IMG/VR virus record: IMGVR_UViG_3300042328_001750
Location: 1 to 46,211 of that record
Source of the DNA: a virus
Direction: 5' to 3' (one strand)
Length of the DNA: 46,211 nucleotides
Part shown: positions 44,643 to 46,211 of the stretch, piece after piece
Layout of the letters: each line of letters opens with the position of its first letter
Numbering within the stretch: position 1 is the first letter of the stretch
Program-made: the position numbers and the translations under genes
Notes under the pieces: generated by a model
What the model saw: only the letters and a program-made list of their open reading frames with translations
Database searches by the model: none
Told to the model about the DNA's origin: nothing

Positions 44643-45023
44643 ATGAGAAAAATTGACAAAATTTTAGGACTAGGATTTTTAGTAACCCTTTTGGCATTAA
44701 GTTGTAGAAAGGTAGATGTACCTACACCTATAAACCAAATCCCATCGGAATTAGCAATTAATAGTGTAAGTGGTATCAAATTGGAATCACCATTTGTAAC
44801 ATCACAAGTATCTATGAATGTTAAAAGTGAAGTAGCACAAACCGTGACTATTAAGATTTTTGACATATCTAATAGAGTTGTATCAAAGTCAACAAGTGAT
44901 GTGAAAGCGGGTGATAATGTATTGAAAGTATATACAAACGCATTACCATCATCGGCATATAGAATTGCATTATTTGATGATAAAGGTAATCAATTAGGAA
45001 TAACAGATTTTAATAAAATATAA
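44643..45023 (+). CDS. Small lipoprotein with sorting-tail-like beta domain
   Basis: It has 126 residues. The lipobox is LALSC with a Cys near 20, then a linker and a beta-sandwich of about 65 residues: VTIKIFDISNRVVSK, NVLKVYTNALPSSAYRIALF. That resembles the C-terminal sorting domains of the Bacteroidota type IX secretion system, here attached to a lipoprotein. It may be a general Ig-like fold instead. Its last 30-odd bases and the leader that follows are part of the 53-bp exact repeat that occurs again at 45759. Confidence 0.82.
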   Translation: MRKIDKILGLGFLVTLLALSCRKVDVPTPINQIPSELAINSVSGIKLESPFVTSQVSMNVKSEVAQTVTIKIFDISNRVVSKSTSDVKAGDNVLKVYTNALPSSAYRIALFDDKGNQLGITDFNKI

Positions 45024-45043
45024 AAACAAATAAAATGGCAGAC
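44991..45043 (+). repeat. 53-bp exact direct repeat, left copy
   Basis: Spans the last 11 codons and stop of the lipoprotein gene, the short leader, and the first three codons of the 238-residue gene. Identical to 45759-45811 over 53 bp. Bases on either side differ. It marks the left edge of a duplicated or inserted segment. Confidence 0.95.
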
Positions 45044-45751
45044 AAAAACGGAGACGGAATAGTATATCATCGCTCAGATTGCGGTGACAATTATGTAAGA
45101 TGGTATGGATTTGGTGGTGATGGTCATTGTTCAACATGTGATACGTGGGGACTTAGTGATAGAGCAATCGCTTATATCCACGCTCATCCTGAAATAAATC
45201 ATAGATTTGAAGATGTGGTAGGTATGGTTTGGAATGAAGAAGTTGTACCGGTACTTAATTTAGTTGAGAAACAAATAGAATCTGAAATTAAAGAAGGTTA
45301 TGAAGAAGTAAAAGAGGGTGTATACGACGCATATCAATGGGCAGATAAAAATGCTTGTAATATAGGAGTAACCGCAGCAATTTCAGCAGGAATTATTGCA
45401 GCATTCACACCAGAACCAGCAAACCCAGCTGCGGTAGCTACATCAACTACTCTATCGGTAATGGCATCCACTATTACTAGTATGGCAGTTAAAGTTGCAG
45501 TGGTGGGAGAAATGAGTGAAATCATCACAAATGCATTTTTATTGATACCGTACGTTAGTGATAGTATTGACCATACATTATTAAAAAATATAATTTCAAA
45601 TTGCTTAGCTAAAAGTTTAGATTCTGCAGAACTATGGGCAACACCAGCTGGAGTTGGTATTGCAATTGGAGCAGCATTTGCACCGGTTATTGCAGATTTG
45701 ATATGTACAAAAACTTGTCCTGAAGGATTCAGTAAAGCATTCACAGGATAA
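45035..45751 (+). CDS. Unusual Cys-containing protein with hydrophobic C-terminal half
   Basis: It has 238 residues and matches no family I recognise. The first 40 contain a calcium-like DKNGDG and three to four cysteines and histidines (SDC, HCSTC), consistent with a metal site. Residues 60-105 are an acidic helix, and the rest contains long Ala/Gly/Ile segments (NIGVTAAISAGIIAAF, GVGIAIGAAFAPVIADLI) that look membrane-inserting. No signal peptide. The gene is flanked by 53-bp exact repeats, as if inserted between the lipoprotein and the following gene. Pore-forming, effector or structural roles are all possible. Confidence 0.8.
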   Translation: MADKNGDGIVYHRSDCGDNYVRWYGFGGDGHCSTCDTWGLSDRAIAYIHAHPEINHRFEDVVGMVWNEEVVPVLNLVEKQIESEIKEGYEEVKEGVYDAYQWADKNACNIGVTAAISAGIIAAFTPEPANPAAVATSTTLSVMASTITSMAVKVAVVGEMSEIITNAFLLIPYVSDSIDHTLLKNIISNCLAKSLDSAELWATPAGVGIAIGAAFAPVIADLICTKTCPEGFSKAFTG

Positions 45752-45758
45752 TATTAAA

Positions 45759-45811
45759 CAATTAGGAATAACAGATTTTAATAAAATATAAAAACAAATA
45801 AAATGGCAGAC
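45759..45811 (+). repeat. 53-bp exact direct repeat, right copy
   Basis: Identical to 44991-45043; 768 bp apart. It contains a non-functional copy of the end of the lipoprotein gene and the leader and start codon region of the 101-residue gene, so that gene and the 238-residue gene share the same translation start context. Confidence 0.95.
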
Positions 45812-46108
45812 GAAGAAAAATCAGAAAGCACCGGTGGTTCAATTAAGAATATACTTATCGGTTTAGTATCAACAATCACATTGGGTGTGGGTGGTTGGTT
45901 TACAACAAAGTTAACAGGTGGTGATGAAAAGGAAACTCCTGCAGCTGCAGCTCCTGTAATCAACATTACAAACTCAAACCAACAATCTCAAGCAGCAGGT
46001 GGTAAAACTGTAATCATTAAAGAAAAAAGTGGTGAAGCAGCTAAACCGGCAGCCCCAGTTAAAAAGAAAGAAGCTGATGAATTCAAAGAGAAACCTGCAG
46101 CTTGGTAA
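45803..46108 (+). CDS. Single-pass membrane protein with Ala/Pro/Lys-rich tail
   Basis: It has 101 residues. After a Ser/Glu-rich N terminus comes one membrane helix (about 13-33), then a flexible tail rich in Ala, Pro, Lys and Gln (AAAAPVINITNSNQQSQAAG). No enzyme motif. The start context lies in the 53-bp repeat. Probably part of the envelope cassette. Confidence 0.75.
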   Translation: MADEEKSESTGGSIKNILIGLVSTITLGVGGWFTTKLTGGDEKETPAAAAPVINITNSNQQSQAAGGKTVIIKEKSGEAAKPAAPVKKKEADEFKEKPAAW

Positions 46109-46134
46109 TTTAGAAAAATAAAAATTTATATAAA

Positions 46135-46211
46135 ATGGCAGAACAAACACCAAGTGGTTTTAAAGACCTATTGAGTAATATGATGAAACGCAGATGGTAC
46201 ATTACTGCGTT
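46135..46211 (+). CDS. Partial gene running off the window
   Basis: ATG 46135 opens a frame that continues to the end of the window (25 codons seen), starting AEQTPSGFKDLLSNMMKRR. The leader has the same A-rich style and ATGGCAGA start as the two genes before it. Too short to identify. Confidence 0.6.
   Translation, partial: MAEQTPSGFKDLLSNMMKRRWYITA

Overview
This window looks like part of the genome of a large T4-like tailed phage that infects a member of the Bacteroidota. The T4-type replisome supports the phage call: family B polymerase, sliding clamp, and both clamp-loader subunits. So do dUTPase, a GH19 endolysin, dense packing with frequent ATGA or 1-4 nt overlaps, and the fact that every convincing gene lies on the + strand. 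The host call rests on starts that lack Shine-Dalgarno sites but follow A-rich stretches, promoters of the Bacteroidota TTTG/TAnnTTTG type, an Oar-like TonB-dependent receptor, a Bacteroidota-style H1-like protein and a DUF4494-like protein. No tRNA, CRISPR array, integrase or transposon is visible, and no gap longer than 300 bases lacks a gene.

Layout. 0-8.6 kb: replication block (gp43, gp45, a small protein with a clamp-binding-like QLELF motif, dut, gp44, a zinc-ribbon protein, gp62, a Cas4/RecB-like nuclease), interrupted by an AT-rich SGNH gene and a radical SAM gene. 8.6-21.6 kb: a long glycan block with seven or more glycosyltransferases, a sugar epimerase, a methyltransferase, a phosphoribulokinase-like/class II aldolase fusion, a sugar nucleotidyltransferase and a GDPD-like protein. 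21.6-26.6 kb: SGNH genes, conserved phage hypotheticals, a membrane/coiled-coil protein, a HAD phosphatase next to an APS-kinase-like P-loop kinase, a degenerate HNH protein and a GHMP sugar kinase. 26.7-28.2 kb: an iron-sulfur cassette (IscU, 2[4Fe-4S] ferredoxin, IscA) and an H1-like protein. 28.3-31.6 kb: a complete TonB-dependent receptor bounded by two intrinsic terminators. 31.6-38.8 kb: GroEL, small proteins, a cytidylyltransferase-like enzyme, a second ferredoxin, a Lys-rich protein, a ParB-like-domain protein, the endolysin and a fifth SGNH protein. 38.8-46.2 kb: an envelope cassette of membrane-anchored proteins, two secreted dockerin/cohesin-like proteins (one with a C-type lectin domain), an outer-membrane beta-barrel and two lipoproteins, followed by an unusual Cys-containing hydrophobic protein bracketed by a 53-bp exact direct repeat.

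How the parts may fit together. The replisome is standard T4 logic. The unusual cargo falls into three groups: (i) Fe-S assembly plus two ferredoxins, with probable clients encoded in the same window (radical SAM enzyme, four-Cys nuclease); (ii) sugar activation and transfer plus five divergent SGNH hydrolases, suggesting elaborate glycan building and trimming; (iii) a set of exported or outer-membrane proteins (TonB receptor, lectin/dockerin/cohesin proteins, barrel, lipoproteins) suggesting remodelling of the infected cell's surface. A promoter motif repeated seven times with identical 24-nt spacing heads many of these units, and at three of them the start codon lies almost at the expected transcription start.
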